Source of the DNA: Gonocerus acuteangulatus
Lineage: Eukaryota; Arthropoda; Insecta; Hemiptera; Coreidae
Direction: 5' to 3'
Assembly: GCA_946811695.1 (NCBI GenBank)
Contig: OX328132.1
Span: 93,836,034 to 93,900,033, forward strand
Length of the DNA: 64,000 bases
The position numbers were made by a program, and so were the translations under genes. Below the pieces are notes generated by a model, which saw nothing but the letters and a program-made list of their open reading frames with translations, was not told where the DNA came from and ran no database searches. This document shows, one piece after another, positions 12,716 to 25,150 of this stretch (positions are counted from its first letter, which is position 1; every line of letters starts with the position of its first letter).

Positions 12716-13534
12716 TTTTTTTTGGTCATAAAAAATGAAAAAAAGAACTTAAGTCCTGGGCAGAGATAATCTAGTAATAAAATACAAAAGAAATCGGGGT
12801 GATGAAATTTGAATCTTTAAACATTAACTAAAACCTAAATGTTTACTGACGTTGGGACAGCTTTATTATATGCATTACTTTTAGCATCTTATCATACCAG
12901 CATATTTTGTTTTTTAACAAGACATAGCTTTATTTTTATTCAGGAGGAATTAGAATCGTGGCCGAACGACTTACGTACATTATTGTGAAATCCATGGGCA
13001 CGGCTGCTGATGAGGCGACTGCTCGATCAGGACTGGCTAAGCTTTCGCCTCTAGCTCCCCTCCTGTTGCCTTGATACTTGGGCTCTCACAGCAGGCCTGG
13101 CTCATGCTCAATCTTCCCATAAATCCCGTATCAATTATAAATTATTATCAGTATTTTAGTTGGAAAAATACATAATGAATATTTTATCCGTGTTATACGA
13201 AGATGATGACTTCACCTTATGCACCATAAAGGAAGGTATATTATATTTGTTTGCAAAGATCACTGGAGGCTCTGAAAATTGCCTTAGTCTTTGAAATAGT
13301 CTTCAAGTTATTTTTAGTTCTGTCCCAGGAAGAACTAAAAATAACTCATAATAGTAATAATAATAATAAAATAATAACAAGAAACAGCGATTTATAAAGC
13401 TCTGTAAAAATAATGTTTGTTTAACTTTTCATTAAAGTGGATCGAGGTGTTCCCCGTTAATGAAAAGTGGCACAGTGCTAGCTGATCGACTGGTAAATAT
13501 TATTGTTAAGTTTGAAGCAATTTACCTCACCAGA

Positions 13535-13960
13535 TGAACACAAAATTTTGTTCTAATCCTTCCTTAACACCAAACGTAACCAAAATTTAAATATCTTTGT
13601 TTATATAAATTTCAAACATGCAGAAAAGGTTTCAACTGAATCCCATGATGAATCAAAAATTTTATTCCAAGATTATTATTTTTCCATTTTTCTCGACCAC
13701 GGTTAATGATATCACCTTAAAAATGGGTTCATTCGTTTTTCTAGGCCTAGAAACCTATACAACGAGTACTTGCAAGCATATGAAGTAAGTGTAACGAATT
13801 TTTTGATTTTTTTCACGCGAATTTGGCTTCAAACCCCATGTTCCGGTTGGCGGATTCTACTGGTTAACGAACTTGACTTTTCAAATTAGACGAAACATTT
13901 TTGTACCAAATTTCATAAAAACCGGACCATTATTCGCTGAGCAAGAGCGGGAGCAGACTA

Positions 13961-14006
<46 letters not shown>
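13535..14006 (+). mobile_element. Diverged family B fragment with (TA)n
   Basis: It has the family B order: CTTCCTTAACACCAAACGTAACC, CAACTGAATCCCATGA, GGTTAACGAACTTGAC, then a TA tract. It is more diverged than other copies and its 3' hairpin is missing. The module start is also lost. Confidence 0.6.
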
Positions 14007-14011
<5 letters not shown>

Positions 14012-14394
14012 AAAATGTCACAAAACAAACAATAATTCCTGAACGATTGCCTCATCCTCTCGCAACGCATCCAACTTAGTCACAATGGTTAGTAGGTCAA
14101 GGAAGTCTTTTCTCTGACATAAACTATATTGTTTCATTGTAAGCTCTTAGCCTACATGACAATCTCATGGATGTTATGATTGAGAAACGAACAAAAAAAA
14201 AAAAAAAAAAAAAAGAATCATTAGTTGGTGTGTTTAAAACGGGGTTGGTGCTATATATTTTGGAGTTGTAACTCCAGTTATGGATCTACAACTACCTCCT
14301 CTATTTGTAACCCGGTTTTCCAGGAGAGGTAGTTACAACTTCATTTTTGGTGTGATAAAAGAGAACTACCTAGGTTTAGTTATAACTTCTTTTT

Positions 14395-14605
14395 TTTAAG
14401 CGAAGTTCCTCAGAACCCCTGGAGGACGAAAATAACGGTGGTTCAAATTTGTGGGTGTGTGTGTGTATATATATATACATATAAACAAATTTGAACCATC
14501 GTAATATTCGTGATCTATGGGTTCTGAAACATGAAATATTTTAGTCGGAGCTTCCGGATTGCGCCATGAGGTCAACATCGTAAGCATGTTTCCTCCCTAT
14601 GGATG
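14395..14605. repeat. Inverted pair of family B 3' end blocks
   Basis: Blocks containing AAATTTGAACCA-CGT and GGTTCTGAAAC occur facing each other around a GT/TA repeat. Each is the segment that lies between the TA core and the hairpin in family B. The hairpin itself is degraded. Confidence 0.5.
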
Positions 14606-15000
14606 TCGAAAGTCCTCCGTAAAATTGTAAATGCCCCTTTCTATGTATCCAACAATGACCTTAACATCCCATTTGTCCTTGACCATGCTAAAACCCGTTT
14701 CCAAATGTTTTACTCCAAATTGTCTTGCCATCCTAATCCTGAAGGTCTATCCTTATCCTCCCAATCCCACCCAGACAATCCTCCCTGGCGGCTTCAGGGT
14801 CAGTGGCCCCGAGACCATTTACTCACCTGATCTTATCTCAGCAGCTCTGGAAGTGCCAACAATGGTTGGCTTCTTCCAAATTTTATTTTATTTTACTTTT
14901 ACCGTTTTTGCCAATTTGTACATAACAAATATCTGTATCGATAAACTCGAACATGTACTTTTATAAATTTGTACAAATTTCAAATAAATAAAAAAAAAAA
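14606..15000 (+). mobile_element. Jockey-type LINE 3' end, truncated
   Basis: The first 220 bp encode a Jockey ORF2 C-terminus (VLRKIVNAPFYVSN, then NIPFV, NPPWRLQGQWPRDHLL). A 3' UTR of about 160 bp follows, with AATAAATAAA and a poly-A tail at 14989-15000. The same protein end occurs at 54350-54871. The RT core is absent. Confidence 0.75.
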
Positions 15001-15033
15001 AATTGTCCAATGTTATTCTGACATATTTTTTCT

Positions 15034-15082
<49 letters not shown>

Positions 15083-15085
<3 letters not shown>

Positions 15086-15116
15086 GCGTGCCAACCTTGT
15101 GGTCATTAACGCCAGT
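15083..15116 (-). other. LINE 3' hairpin end
   Basis: Minus strand: TGGCGT, the loop TAATGACCACAAGGTTGGC, then ACGCCA and the poly-A. The 6-bp stem is matched in SINE and short LINE copies by different bases that still pair (CGGCGC/GCGCCG, GGTGC/GCACC). It is probably the recognition end for the LINE reverse transcriptase. Confidence 0.65.
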
Positions 15117-15863
15117 GGGGAATATTAGGCCTATGATGGGAAGGACAATGGCGATCCAGCGGGAGACGAGAAGAGGCAGGGGAAGAGAAGGACTCGGAGG
15201 CCCAGCCCGACAACCCTAAACCTTATTATCGTGAGTGGAGGTAAAGCTTGCTATGAGAGCTACCGCTGCTGGGATGTGCTCGCTCCCCCCTCACAGAGCA
15301 CCCACATCCCACGGAGCTTGGGACACATCTTGTCCGAGGTGTCGGGCAGGGTCCCCGTCGCCAGTCCCGATCACCAGGCCCCAGGCCCGCCCCACGCCAG
15401 CTCGCCAAGCATGTCCTCTCCAGGCCTTTTAGGTTGCATTACAATTAGTATGTGGCTTTTGTGCAGTTAAAAGTGGGATTTATATGTATTATATATGCGT
15501 TTAGTGTGTGTTTTTAACGGTTATGCTATAAAATTAAGTGGCGTTGATGCTGCAAACTGCAACGTATTAAGGTGAAGGAGATTAATTGGTAAGGATTTAT
15601 AATTTTCTTTGGGAGAGTTATATTATGTTTAGGCAGTTCGGGATTATGTGTCAGAGTGAGGCCGGGAGCAGAGCACGCGGAAAGGGAGGAGGGGATACAT
15701 GAGGCTGTAGGAAAGGCATGCTCGGCTTACAGATCTACACCGAGCAGGCGTTTCCAGCGTCATGGGCCTAACTCGGCCTAGTCCTCCACCGTCACCAAGC
15801 ACCCCACCCCACACCCCGGCTAATTGTATCGGTTATGGTGTTTAGGGTTGATTATATTAATTA
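15117..15863 (-). other. LINE 3' UTR, GC-rich
   Basis: Non-coding DNA between the ORF2 stop (15864) and the tail hairpin. It is clearly richer in G+C than its surroundings around 15150-15430. The short open frames on either strand there show no family resemblance. Confidence 0.7.
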
Positions 15864-18800
15864 TCAAATAGTACTGAATAGATTTGTGGCTTTAACAAAT
15901 TTAAGAAGGTTGGAAACTGAATTAGGATCATCGCATAAAATTTCATCTAAGGGACCTACTATGTTGTAGTCTTGACGTGCGGTTTCGTAGCTGAGACAGT
16001 CAGTCAGAATGTGCTTTGTTGTTAATCGATGATTGCAAGTTCTGCAAATCGGAGGTTCTTCTTTCTTCATGAGGTAAACATGTGTGAGATTGGTATGGCC
16101 GATCCGTATCCTCGTAAGGACCACCTCCTCCCTCCGGGTTCCAATGATTGAAGTTTTCCAGGGTCGAGTACTAGATTTTATTTCTCTGAGCTTGTTATCC
16201 CTTGAGGCTCTCCATGTTGATTCCCATTTTAGAAAAACTTTTTCCTTCAAGAATGCTGCGAAGTCCTGACTAGGGATTAATGCGCAGGGTGTTCCTTCTG
16301 TTATCGCCAGTTTGGCTGCTCTGTCAGCTTTCTCGTTTCCTGGTATTTGGCTGTGCCCAGGAATCCATACAAATATTACTGATACATTATGCCTGTATAA
16401 ATCGTATACGGCTTCAAGTATGTTCGTTATTATGGGATGATTTGTAAAGGGGTTTCTAAGTGCGGCTAGAGCAGAGAGAGAATCGGTGAGTATGACTACT
16501 TTATTTTTATTTGGTATGTGAGTTTGGAGAGCTTTGTTGATTGCAAGAAGTTCTGCCGAGTAGCTAGAGCATATGGGACTTAACGAAAATTTGAGTTCTG
16601 AGCTTCCAGCTATAAAGGCGGCTCCGACGCCATCTTTGGTTTTAGATCCGTCAGTATAGATTATTGATGAAGGACCTATGTGATATATTATACTGTTGAC
16701 TTCCGAGGAGTATACTATTGGGTTAGAATCTTTCTTGGCAAATTTTGTTAGTTTGAGATTCAGGTTTATGGGAGGGAAAGTCCATGGATGTTTGGTAGAC
16801 GGTATATTCTTAGTTATTTTTGGATAGGGTATATCGTAGTCGTCGAGTAGTTTGAAGATTCTCTCAGGGAAAGCCGGTGATTTTACTCGAGGTCTAGCTT
16901 CGTTAAAATTCTGAAAGTGTTGGATATTGAATAGATACGTTAGCGGGTGAGCCATGGAAGAAATAATAGCGAGAAAATATTTAAGTGCCAATAGATCTCG
17001 TCTGAAGCGCAGTGGTGGTTCCCCGCTCTCTGCGCAAATGCTGAGGACCCGAATAGACCTGAAGGCTCCCGTGGCTATCCGGAGACCTGAGTGATGGACG
17101 GGATCGAGCATGGAAAGAGTTCTCTCTGAGGCTGAACCATAGGCCACACAGCCATAGTCCAGCTTAGATCGTATAAGACTCTTGTAGAGGAGCAGCATGC
17201 ACTTTCTATCTCCTCCCCAGGCAGTGTTGGTGAGAGTTCGAAGTATGGACATAGAGCGCATGCAGTTATCCTTAGTCGTCTTAATGTGTCTGTTCCAGTT
17301 GAGGTGCTTGTCAAATATGAGTCCGAGATATTTACATGAGTCTTGGTATTTTAATTCTATATCGTCTATGAGTAGTGGTGGTAGATTGTATACGGATCTA
17401 CGTGCGAATAGAACACTGTAGGATTTTTCTTTTGAAATACTGAACCCGCGACTAGAGAACCATTGGGTGACTGCATTTAATGATTGTTGAACGGTATGAT
17501 GTAGGTTGTCTATTGATTTATGAGAAAAGTATAAGACAAAGTCGTCAGCGAACAACATTGCCATAACAGGTGCTTGTATTATATTCAGTACCCGATTGAT
17601 AGAAAGAGAAAAGAGCTTCGCAGCAAGGACGCTTCCTTGTGGTACGCCGTTTTCTTGGGTGACTAAGGTGGAATGGCTATTTTTTATTCGGATGGAGAAC
17701 TGTCTTGAGCTTATAAGATCGATTATGAAATTTAGTATTCTTCCGTCAAATCCAAATCAATTAGCGTGTCGATGATAAGTCTTCTCCATATTGCGTCGAA
17801 CGCGTTCTTTATATCTAAGAATACTGCCAGGGTTTTTTCTTTTCTAGAGAATCCATTGAGTATGTCTGTACCTAATTTAACAAGGTTATCTCTAGTGCTT
17901 CTACTTTGGCGAAACCCACTTTGCCACTCTGGTTCAATTCCTCTATCCTCAAGGAACCAATTGATTCTTTTTAAAACCATTTTTTCAAGTAGCTTGGCTA
18001 GAGAGCAAGTAAGAGAGATCATACGGTAACTCGTTGCTAAGTCTTTCTGTTTGTCTTGTTTAAGAATTCGTATGCCTACGGACTGTTTCCACTGTTTTGG
18101 AATTTGTCCAGTGGTGTAAATTTTGTTTAGGAATTTATGGACTATGGATTTGTTCTGAAAAGTTAGGTTTTTTATGAAGCTTATGCAGATGTCAGGTCCA
18201 GGAGAGGAGTCTTTTCTCGTTCTCAGAGCTTCTAGAAACTCTACGTAGGAAAATTGGTGGTTCATTGGGTCTAGCGGGTTTACTGTGATGTGAATGGGGC
18301 TTCTCTCTGAAGTTTGATTTCAAGAAATTCTTGTGTATAGTTAGAGTCAGAGGATATTGTCTGAAAATGTGTTGCAAGGTGGTTGGCTATGTCTGTTGAA
18401 TCAGTTATAAGACCGTTTGTAGTTTGGAGTGTGGTAATATAATTTTTATTATTTTTTGTTCCTTTGATTTTTTTAATTGTGTTCCAAACTTCTTTGATAG
18501 GGGTAAAACAGTTTATATTGGATAGGAATTCGATCCAAGAATTTTTTTGGCATGTTTTGAGGGTTTTCCTGCAATTTCTTTTTATTGTGACATACTCTTC
18601 GAGGTGGATCGAGCAAGGGTGTCTTTTGAAGCGTCTCAGAGCCCGTTTTCTCTCCTTAGTGACTCTTTCACACTCAGCATTCCACCAAGGAACGACAGGT
18701 CTTGAGCGTTCACACTTCGTTTTGGGTATGCAGGTTTCAGCTGCAGCGAGGAGGCAGTCTTTTATAGAGTTATTGAGAGTTTCTATATCTGAGTTCTCGA

Positions 18801-19542
18801 AGTCTATTGATGAAAGTTGAGCCATCTCTTGGTACTTAATCCAGTCAGCCTGTTTGAGATTCCATCTGCAGACTTCTGAGGAGTGTGGCTGTCTGTCCCA
18901 AAGTGAGATTATAATGGGGTAGTGATCAGAGCCGTAGAGGTCCTGGGCTCTGCGCCAAGTGGTGTGCGCCGCTAGGGTTGCACTGGTCAGGGATACATCA
19001 ATGTGAGACTCACTGCCTGTTGCAGAGCAGAAGTGAGTGGGCTCGTCTGTATTGAGAACAGCCAGGTGATAATAATCTATAAATGATTCGAAGGTCCGGC
19101 CTCTGGTGTCACTTCTATTTGAATACCAGAGGGGATTGTGCGCGTTCATGTCGCCTAGAATACAGAGAGGTCGAGGAAGCTGGGAGATGACACCAGCAAG
19201 TTGTACTTCAGTGAAGGCTATGTTAGGGGGAAGGTATATGCAACAAACAGTAAGCTCATGGGGTTGATGGATTCGAACAGCCACCACTTGTAGTTCTGAC
19301 TGAAGGGGAATAGTAGAGTATGGGAGATTGTCGGAAATTATTATACAAACTCCTCCACTTGCAATTAATCCAGCGGAACAGTCTTTCCTTATGATATTGA
19401 AGCCTGATAAGGTGAAATTTTGTGTTTCTTTGAGTCTGGATTCTTGAATACATATTATATCAGCCGGATTTTCTCGAAGAAGTTCTAGAAGGTGTGTTTT
19501 ATTATGGTATAATCCGTTAATATTCCATTGCATTAAATTCAT
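15864..19542 (-). pseudogene. LINE ORF2: endonuclease, reverse transcriptase, RNase H
   Basis: The start MNLMQWNINGL opens the EEP endonuclease domain. Its active-site words are CIQES, GDMNAHN, SHIDVSL and GSDHYPI (about residues 1-240). The RT follows, with AVFLDIKNAFD, GVPQGSVLAAKLF and MLFADDFVLYF. RNase H has IYTDGSKTKDG, SAELLAI, LTDSLSALAA and GNEKADRAAKLA. Near the end is a CRTC...H...C zinc motif. Two frameshifts of the same sense (near 18295 and near 17750) break the roughly 1,226-codon frame. Known role: nicks target DNA and copies its own RNA there. The stop is at 15864. Confidence 0.9.
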
Positions 19543-20159
19543 GGAAACAGGAGTGTGATTTTAGGTCCAATACAAGAAAGAGAGGTTTTAAGATTGATAA
19601 TTTGTGTGGAGTTGGTCACACTTTGGCAAGCTAAAAAATAAAGTCGAAATAATTTGCTAGAAAGTCGCATAAGCTTTTTTACGATACGTTTTTTTTGCAT
19701 GTATTTATCGCAAAAATTATTCAAAATACGCTTATGTTTAAAAAATAAATTCACATATATAAACTTAAGAGGAGGTGTAAATTCTAGTAAAGTCAGCGAG
19801 GAATGCACTGACAAGTCAAAGGAATGATTACCAAGAGTAGAAATTATTGAGGTGAACTTTATATTCAAAATGCAAGTTAAGAGGAATAAGATTGAGCAAG
19901 TATAACTTGAATAATGATTGTTGGGAGTTAAATTCATTATTGCATAGTGAATAAGTATTTCAACAGGAAGTGTACATAAACACCCACACCCACTCACACT
20001 AAACGCACACTCACACAAATACACATACACACTCGCATATACGGACATATATACACTCACACAAGATATACTTATACACACTCTTATATGCATAGTCATT
20101 CTTATAGACACCTTTAAAGAAATACATTTTTGAGCAGTAGTCATTCCAGAAAGTGTCAT
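19539..20159 (-). CDS. Extra open frame between LINE ORF1 and ORF2
   Basis: A frame of 206 codons starts at an ATG that overlaps the ORF1 stop as ATGA (20159-20156). It ends with a TGA that overlaps the ORF2 start as ATGA (19542-19539). Two hydrophobic stretches are visible, one cysteine- and valine-rich (about residues 27-60), one near YTCSILFLLTCIL. The C-terminal third is basic. The first stretch comes from a CA/TA-rich repeat, so part may be chance. ATGA overlaps suggest stop-restart translation. No family recognised; function unknown. Confidence 0.4.
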   Translation of the reverse strand: MTLSGMTTAQKCISLKVSIRMTMHIRVCISISCVSVYMSVYASVYVYLCECAFSVSGCGCLCTLPVEILIHYAIMNLTPNNHYSSYTCSILFLLTCILNIKFTSIISTLGNHSFDLSVHSSLTLLEFTPPLKFIYVNLFFKHKRILNNFCDKYMQKKRIVKKLMRLSSKLFRLYFLACQSVTNSTQIINLKTSLSCIGPKITLLFP

Positions 20160-21376
20160 TTATTAATGTTTGGCTTTTTACTAGATTTGTTTGTTTTCCC
20201 TTTGTATTGACCGGAGTTTGACGTATCTAAGTTAAATGAGCTGATGCTAGATCCACTTGATGGGGGTCTTTTTAGAGAGGTAGATGGGCCCTGCGGCTCA
20301 ATTTTATTTACTGACCTACTGGCAGAGGGCAATGTAGGTCTTTGTTCTTTTGGGGAGGTTTTATTGGTCTTTGGATTCTCGTGAACAGAGGGTTGTGAGT
20401 GCGAACTATCTGTCATATTGGAGATAAGTGAGTCTACTTTTTTTGCGAGAGTGGCGACAACGGTAGCTAACGATGCAATTTGTCTCATACAATTATCGTA
20501 ATTGTTATTTAGTGAGGAAGCCTGAGAATAGGTTATTTCTGGATGAGGAGTAGGTTCAGGTTTATTTTTATTTTTTTAAATATTTTCGGCAACCCTATAA
20601 GAAACTTTTTGTAATGCTCTTATTTTTTCAATAGATTTTTCTAATTTATATTTCGGACAGTTTTTATCAAAAGCCGGGTGAGAAGCTTTGCAATTTATGC
20701 ATTTTGGGTTTTGGTCGCACCGATTTGAGTCGTGAGAATCACTTCCACATTTGCCACATATTTTTTTATTCGGACAGTTTTTACTAGAGTGACGATAATT
20801 AAAGCACGAATAACATAAATATGGGTTAGGCTCGTAGGGCCGGACTCTTAGTACTTGAAAATCTAAGATTATCTTTTCGGGTAATTGACTCCTTTCAAAT
20901 GTCAGAACTACTGTAGGGGTGGGAACTTTCTCTCCCTGAACTCTCTTGTGAATTCTATAGGCTTTAGTTACACCAAACTGGGTCATTTCGGACACCAGCT
21001 CATCTTCAGAGCAATGCAGAAGCTCATTGGAGACGATAACACCCCTAGAATAATTAAGAGATCTATGGGGAGTGAGAATGATATTTGTATCTTCGAATTT
21101 TCCCATATTTTGATTTATGTTGAAAAGATCCTTTTCGTTTTTTATTTCTAGAAGAATGGAGCCATTTTTGTTAAAGGACACTTTAGTTGACGGAGCTAGA
21201 GATTTGACGAATCTACATACTTTAAAAGGGCTGTAGTCGTTAAAGGTTTTCTTATTTTCTGGATTTAGAGTGGCAACTAAGTACTTAGTAGTCCACCAAT
21301 TTTTGTTTTTAAAAAAAGAAGGCCCTCCTCCGTCGGGTGGCTTGGGTTCGAGTGGGGCCCAAAACGTTTCTTCCAT
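20156..21376 (-). pseudogene. LINE ORF1, Gag-like protein with three zinc knuckles
   Basis: The start MEETFWAPLEPKPPDGG leads to a domain of about 170 residues, then three CCHC knuckles: CYSCFNYRHSSKNC, CGKCGSDSHDSNRC and CINCKASHPAFDKNC (about residues 190-250). An in-frame TAA at 20578-20576 interrupts the frame. The same frame then runs on to 20156 with a Ser/Pro/Lys-rich tail, giving about 406 codons in total. ORF1 proteins of this type bind the element's RNA. It ends in an ATGA overlap with the next frame. Confidence 0.85.
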
Positions 21377-21643
21377 ATTAATTAAACGTGTTAGAAAAAA
21401 AAGATATTTCTTTTAGGTATTATTTATATGTAATAATATTTAATAACTGGTGAAATAAAAATAATAATAAAAAGGAATTAAAACTGAGAATATTCAATGA
21501 AAATAAAGAATCGGTTTATACTTCCCTGAGAGAGAGAGCAAGGTAGTTGCTAGCGAGCAGGTAGCGAGCTGCAGCAAGATAAAACTTAATACTCTGGAGC
21601 TAGAGATAGCGATCCGTACACTACCGAGGTTGATAGCAGACTG
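21377..21643 (-). promoter_or_regulatory. LINE 5' UTR with probable internal promoter
   Basis: The first bases, CAGTCTGC, resemble the CAGT-type initiator of Drosophila Jockey/I-type LINEs, which start transcription at their first base. The end is fixed by the target duplication at 21644-21655. No direct evidence of activity. Confidence 0.4.
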
Positions 21644-21655
21644 TCTGACATATTT

Positions 21656-22364
21656 ACTCGTCGCTATGTTGATTGCAGCTGCATTCTATCACAATTTGTA
21701 AAAACTTTAATGTTTTTTCGTACTTGAATATTCGAACTACGTCAGACCGTCATTTTTTACAGTTCTCAAATACTGCATTATTTAAATCACCATGCAGAAG
21801 TTGAAGATTTTCAGTTGTTGTGTTTTTCAAGAGAACATCTATCTCCTTCCCTCCTCAGCTCTTCTATATTTCAGTATCTTCTTTTCGACAGACGACTCTT
21901 CGGTTTGTTACCGGTTTGCTAAAGTTATGACCGTTCAGCCTTTTCTCTTCTCCTCATCTAAGCTCCATTATCAACAGCAAATTTCTTGTCCAAAGTCCCC
22001 CCTCCTCTTCTTACTGTGGTCTTTTTGCGAGTTCAGGTGACCATCATCCACGTTTACTTCTTCAGGCTTCAGCATTAGTCTCATCAGCGAGTTTTCTCCT
22101 CTTCCCCCCCCCCTCCCTAAAGCTAGAGAGGGTAGGGATTGGAACACAGGGGATATCTTTTTACCTTGTCAGCGTAGTTTCTTATTTGAAGAAACGTCCC
22201 CCTTGCATCTGCAAATTAAATTCATTCCAGTAATTTGTGGTTTAGTCGATGATTTTGCCCATTGTCAGAGCATAAACCTAGTTCTCACTCTAAAGGACAT
22301 ACAAAACGGTCATTACTATTTGTATATATACGTAAGAAAACCTGGAAAAATATATATTCATATA
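21656..22364. other. Intergenic stretch, nothing recognised
   Basis: AT-rich DNA with a C-run (22108-22116) and pyrimidine-rich patches around 21840-22100. Short open frames only. I see no repeat family or coding match here. Confidence 0.5.
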
Positions 22365-22439
22365 CTAGCTGACACGGCGAACGTTGTTTTGCCATATACA
22401 TCGTTTCTAGTGAATATTTTGGTAGTGAAATAATAATCT

Positions 22440-22690
22440 CATACCTGTTGTGGGATCTCGTTGTTTAATATTTATGCAATATCCGTCTTGTCCCTTCCAA
22501 AATGTTAGCGGATATTGGATAGCGTCGTAGGAATGGTGTGTATCAGCAATGGACTCAAGATTATTATTTCTTCTTCGAATCAGGTTTTCTCGCGTAGCTG
22601 CACGGTCGCCAACCACGATTCCAGCAACAGGTGCATTGATTGTACGCTCCCGATGGTTCTTTATCAGGATTTTTTTTTTTTTTTTTGTAT
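22440..22690 (-). pseudogene. Helitron protein fragment, Helitron-like N region
   Basis: The frame reads NAPVAGIVVGDRAATREN, LIRRRNNNLESIADTHHSYD, AIQYPLTFWKGQDGY and NIKQRDPTTG. The T-H-x-S-Y-D-A-x-Q-Y-P-L pattern is diagnostic of the region just before the Rep domain of Helitron replicases. The reading jumps at RDPTTG straight to the 3' end of the element, so Rep nuclease and helicase are missing. A 1-base shift separates it from PDKEPSGAY just upstream. Confidence 0.85.
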
Positions 22691-25150
22691 TAAGGGCAAT
22701 ATCAACCACAATGGGTCATGGTCACCCTGTGAAAGTAAGACCCAAGAGGGTACTTAACGTATTAAAGTTGTCATTTCATAGTTATTGATGTTGTTGTTTG
22801 TTGCAATATGGAGACATTTACAATTACTATAAACTGATATTAGAATAAAAATTAAATAATAATAAAAAACAAAAAAAAACAAAACAAAAACGAAATATTA
22901 AATAATCATTTAAAAAAAAGTCCGACTCGCAGGAACTGCAGCATCTTAGCGCGGTTCCGTTCATGTCCCTAGTGCCATTTGATAAGCTTAGAAAAGAAAT
23001 AAACTTATTTTTTTTATATATCTCGTGAAAATTGTCAAAATCCTCTCGAACATCTCGAATAAAAGTGATATTAAGGCGTCAGGGACACCGACAGTAGCTA
23101 ACTTTTACACAGAAGCGGAAATTACAGAATCTGGCTCTCATTCTAAAGCAAAGCTCTGTAAATCAATACAAAATATGCCTAATAAAGCCTTTCTAGAGGA
23201 TACAGAAGCATGGGCGTATATGAGGGGGGGCTGCAGCCCCTCCCGAAATTTTGAATTGATGATAAAAACTTCTCGTAAAACCCTTAAAAATAAATTAAAT
23301 AAGATCACTTAGTTCATAAAACATATTTTATTTTACGTGTAATAGCGTTTTAGTTGCCTAAAACTACTCCAAGCTCTAAATATTTAGTATTCCATACCCT
23401 GGAAATGGTCTCAGCCCCCCCCCCCGAAATTGTTTTTATATACGCCCATGTACAGAAGGATCAAGAAGAAGTACACAAGATTGAGTAGAATACCGTGCCT
23501 AATGTAGCCTATATAGAATAATATGCCGAATAAAACCTATCTAGTAAATACACAAGGACAAATAAAAGTCTTGACGAATAACAAGTCAAGAAAAAAAACT
23601 TTATTTAACAAAATAAAACAAAGTTTAGTTGCCCAACTACAATAGAATAATATACCTAATTAAGTCTATGGAGTAGACACAAATGGACCAAAAACAAGTC
23701 TTGTGGAATATTGTTTTTTTTTCTAATTAAATAATTTTTATCAATATTTAGTATATAACCTTTGTTGAAAACTATTGATTGCTAATTGATGAATCGGTTT
23801 ACAACTAAGTAGTCTTTATGAATATTTAGTATATAACCTTATGTTTGGATCTGAGTTTTTGGGGTGCTCTCCGCCTAGGCTTTGTATTTGTGTCGGCAGA
23901 TACCTGGGGTATATTTACAGCTCTTGAGGATTAACTCTTAGCAGGTAAATTTCCTGCGGACCTTCTGCTTCTACGGGCATTGAACCGCCATATTCGCTCA
24001 TAGTATCTAACCGTTGTGAAGTTTATTTTTTGGATTTAGGATTTAATATACATATGTAGACTACATCATAGCAAGAAGTAATCCTCCGTCGTCGGTTCTT
24101 AACTATGTAGACTCGCTAATGTTATCCAATCTTAGATACATCGTATTTAAAATCCACAGCAAAAACACGACATTTCATCAGAATCCCCTGCTGAATAAAA
24201 CTTATATAGAATAATATGCAAAATAAAGCCTATCTAGTGGATAAAAATAGAGGAAAAAAGCCGTTCGTGGTGGTAGAAAATCTTAAAAGTATTTCGCTCA
24301 GAAATCTCCGAAATATTGTCACTAATTTTACGTATCCTGTTTTATAGCCAAATAGATTTATATTCTATAATCAATAAGAAAAACCTACTAACAATAAAAA
24401 AACTATGGGTAACAGATGAAAATAGGGAATACCAAGAATAATTCTAAAGAACGAAATCAACACCAGTACTGTAATCTAGATATTCATACGGCATCTTCGA
24501 ATTCTAACAAACAAAATATTGATTCTAATTATACGTATCCTGTTTTATTGACAAATACATTTGACTACTATAAGCAATTAAAAACACTAGGGAACATGCC
24601 AAAGAACTCGGAATAGGAGCCTCGACAGTTTCAAGACATTTGAAGGAAATCGACAAATCCAAAACTGACATTTCATACGGTACAGCCTGATATATTTTTA
24701 ACAATGAATTGCTTTTCTTATTTTAATTAATCTGTTTTATTGTCAAATACATTATCCTACTATAACCAATGAAAAAACAACAAGGAATAAAAACAAACAA
24801 GAAGAACCGTTCGAATAAACGAAATCAATTACTTCAAAGTTTAAGCACTTATTTCTCCGATTGACAGAGCCTAATCAAAAATTGTTTCAGAATCTTTTTT
24901 GTAGAACATTTAGTAAGCTTTCGCATGGTAACCCTCCGTTTACCAATATTCCTAACCGTCTTCGAGATATCAGGGAATGTATACGAAGTTCCCAAAACAT
25001 TTCATGTCTGTTAATAAAATATATTATTCTAATCCTTCCTTAGCTCCAAACGTAACCGAAATTTTAACATATTAGTGTTGATGAAATTCAAACATGCAGA
25101 AAATGTTTCAACTGAATCCCATAATTTTAAGTATCAAAATCAAAGACAAA

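Larger units (their letters stand above)
15029..21643 (-). mobile_element. Full-length I-group LINE with 12-bp target duplication
   Basis: The element runs on the minus strand from 21643, starting CAGTCTGC as many LINEs with internal promoters do, to a poly-A tail (T-run 15035-15082). TCTGACATATTT is repeated exactly outside both ends (15017-15028 and 21644-21655), so both limits are secure at 6,615 bp. It has a 5' UTR of about 267 nt, ORF1 with zinc knuckles, an extra ORF of 206 codons, ORF2 with endonuclease, RT, RNase H and a CCHC motif, and a 3' UTR ending in a hairpin. RNase H places it in the I/R1/LOA group. One stop and two frameshifts make it inactive. Confidence 0.9.

Noticed and set aside
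12998..13040. Hammerhead at CTGATGAGGCGACTGC
   Set aside because: CTGATGA is present, but no GAAAC follows at the right distance and stem I does not pair.
15226..15470. Overlapping GC-rich frames on both strands
   Set aside because: They fall in the LINE 3' UTR, have no protein family marks and no support beyond high G+C.
23025..23312. A 95-codon frame present twice, almost identical (also 27913-28200)
   Set aside because: Both lie at the same place in recent copies of one family B subfamily. Identity reflects the recent duplication, and there is no domain or Helitron similarity.
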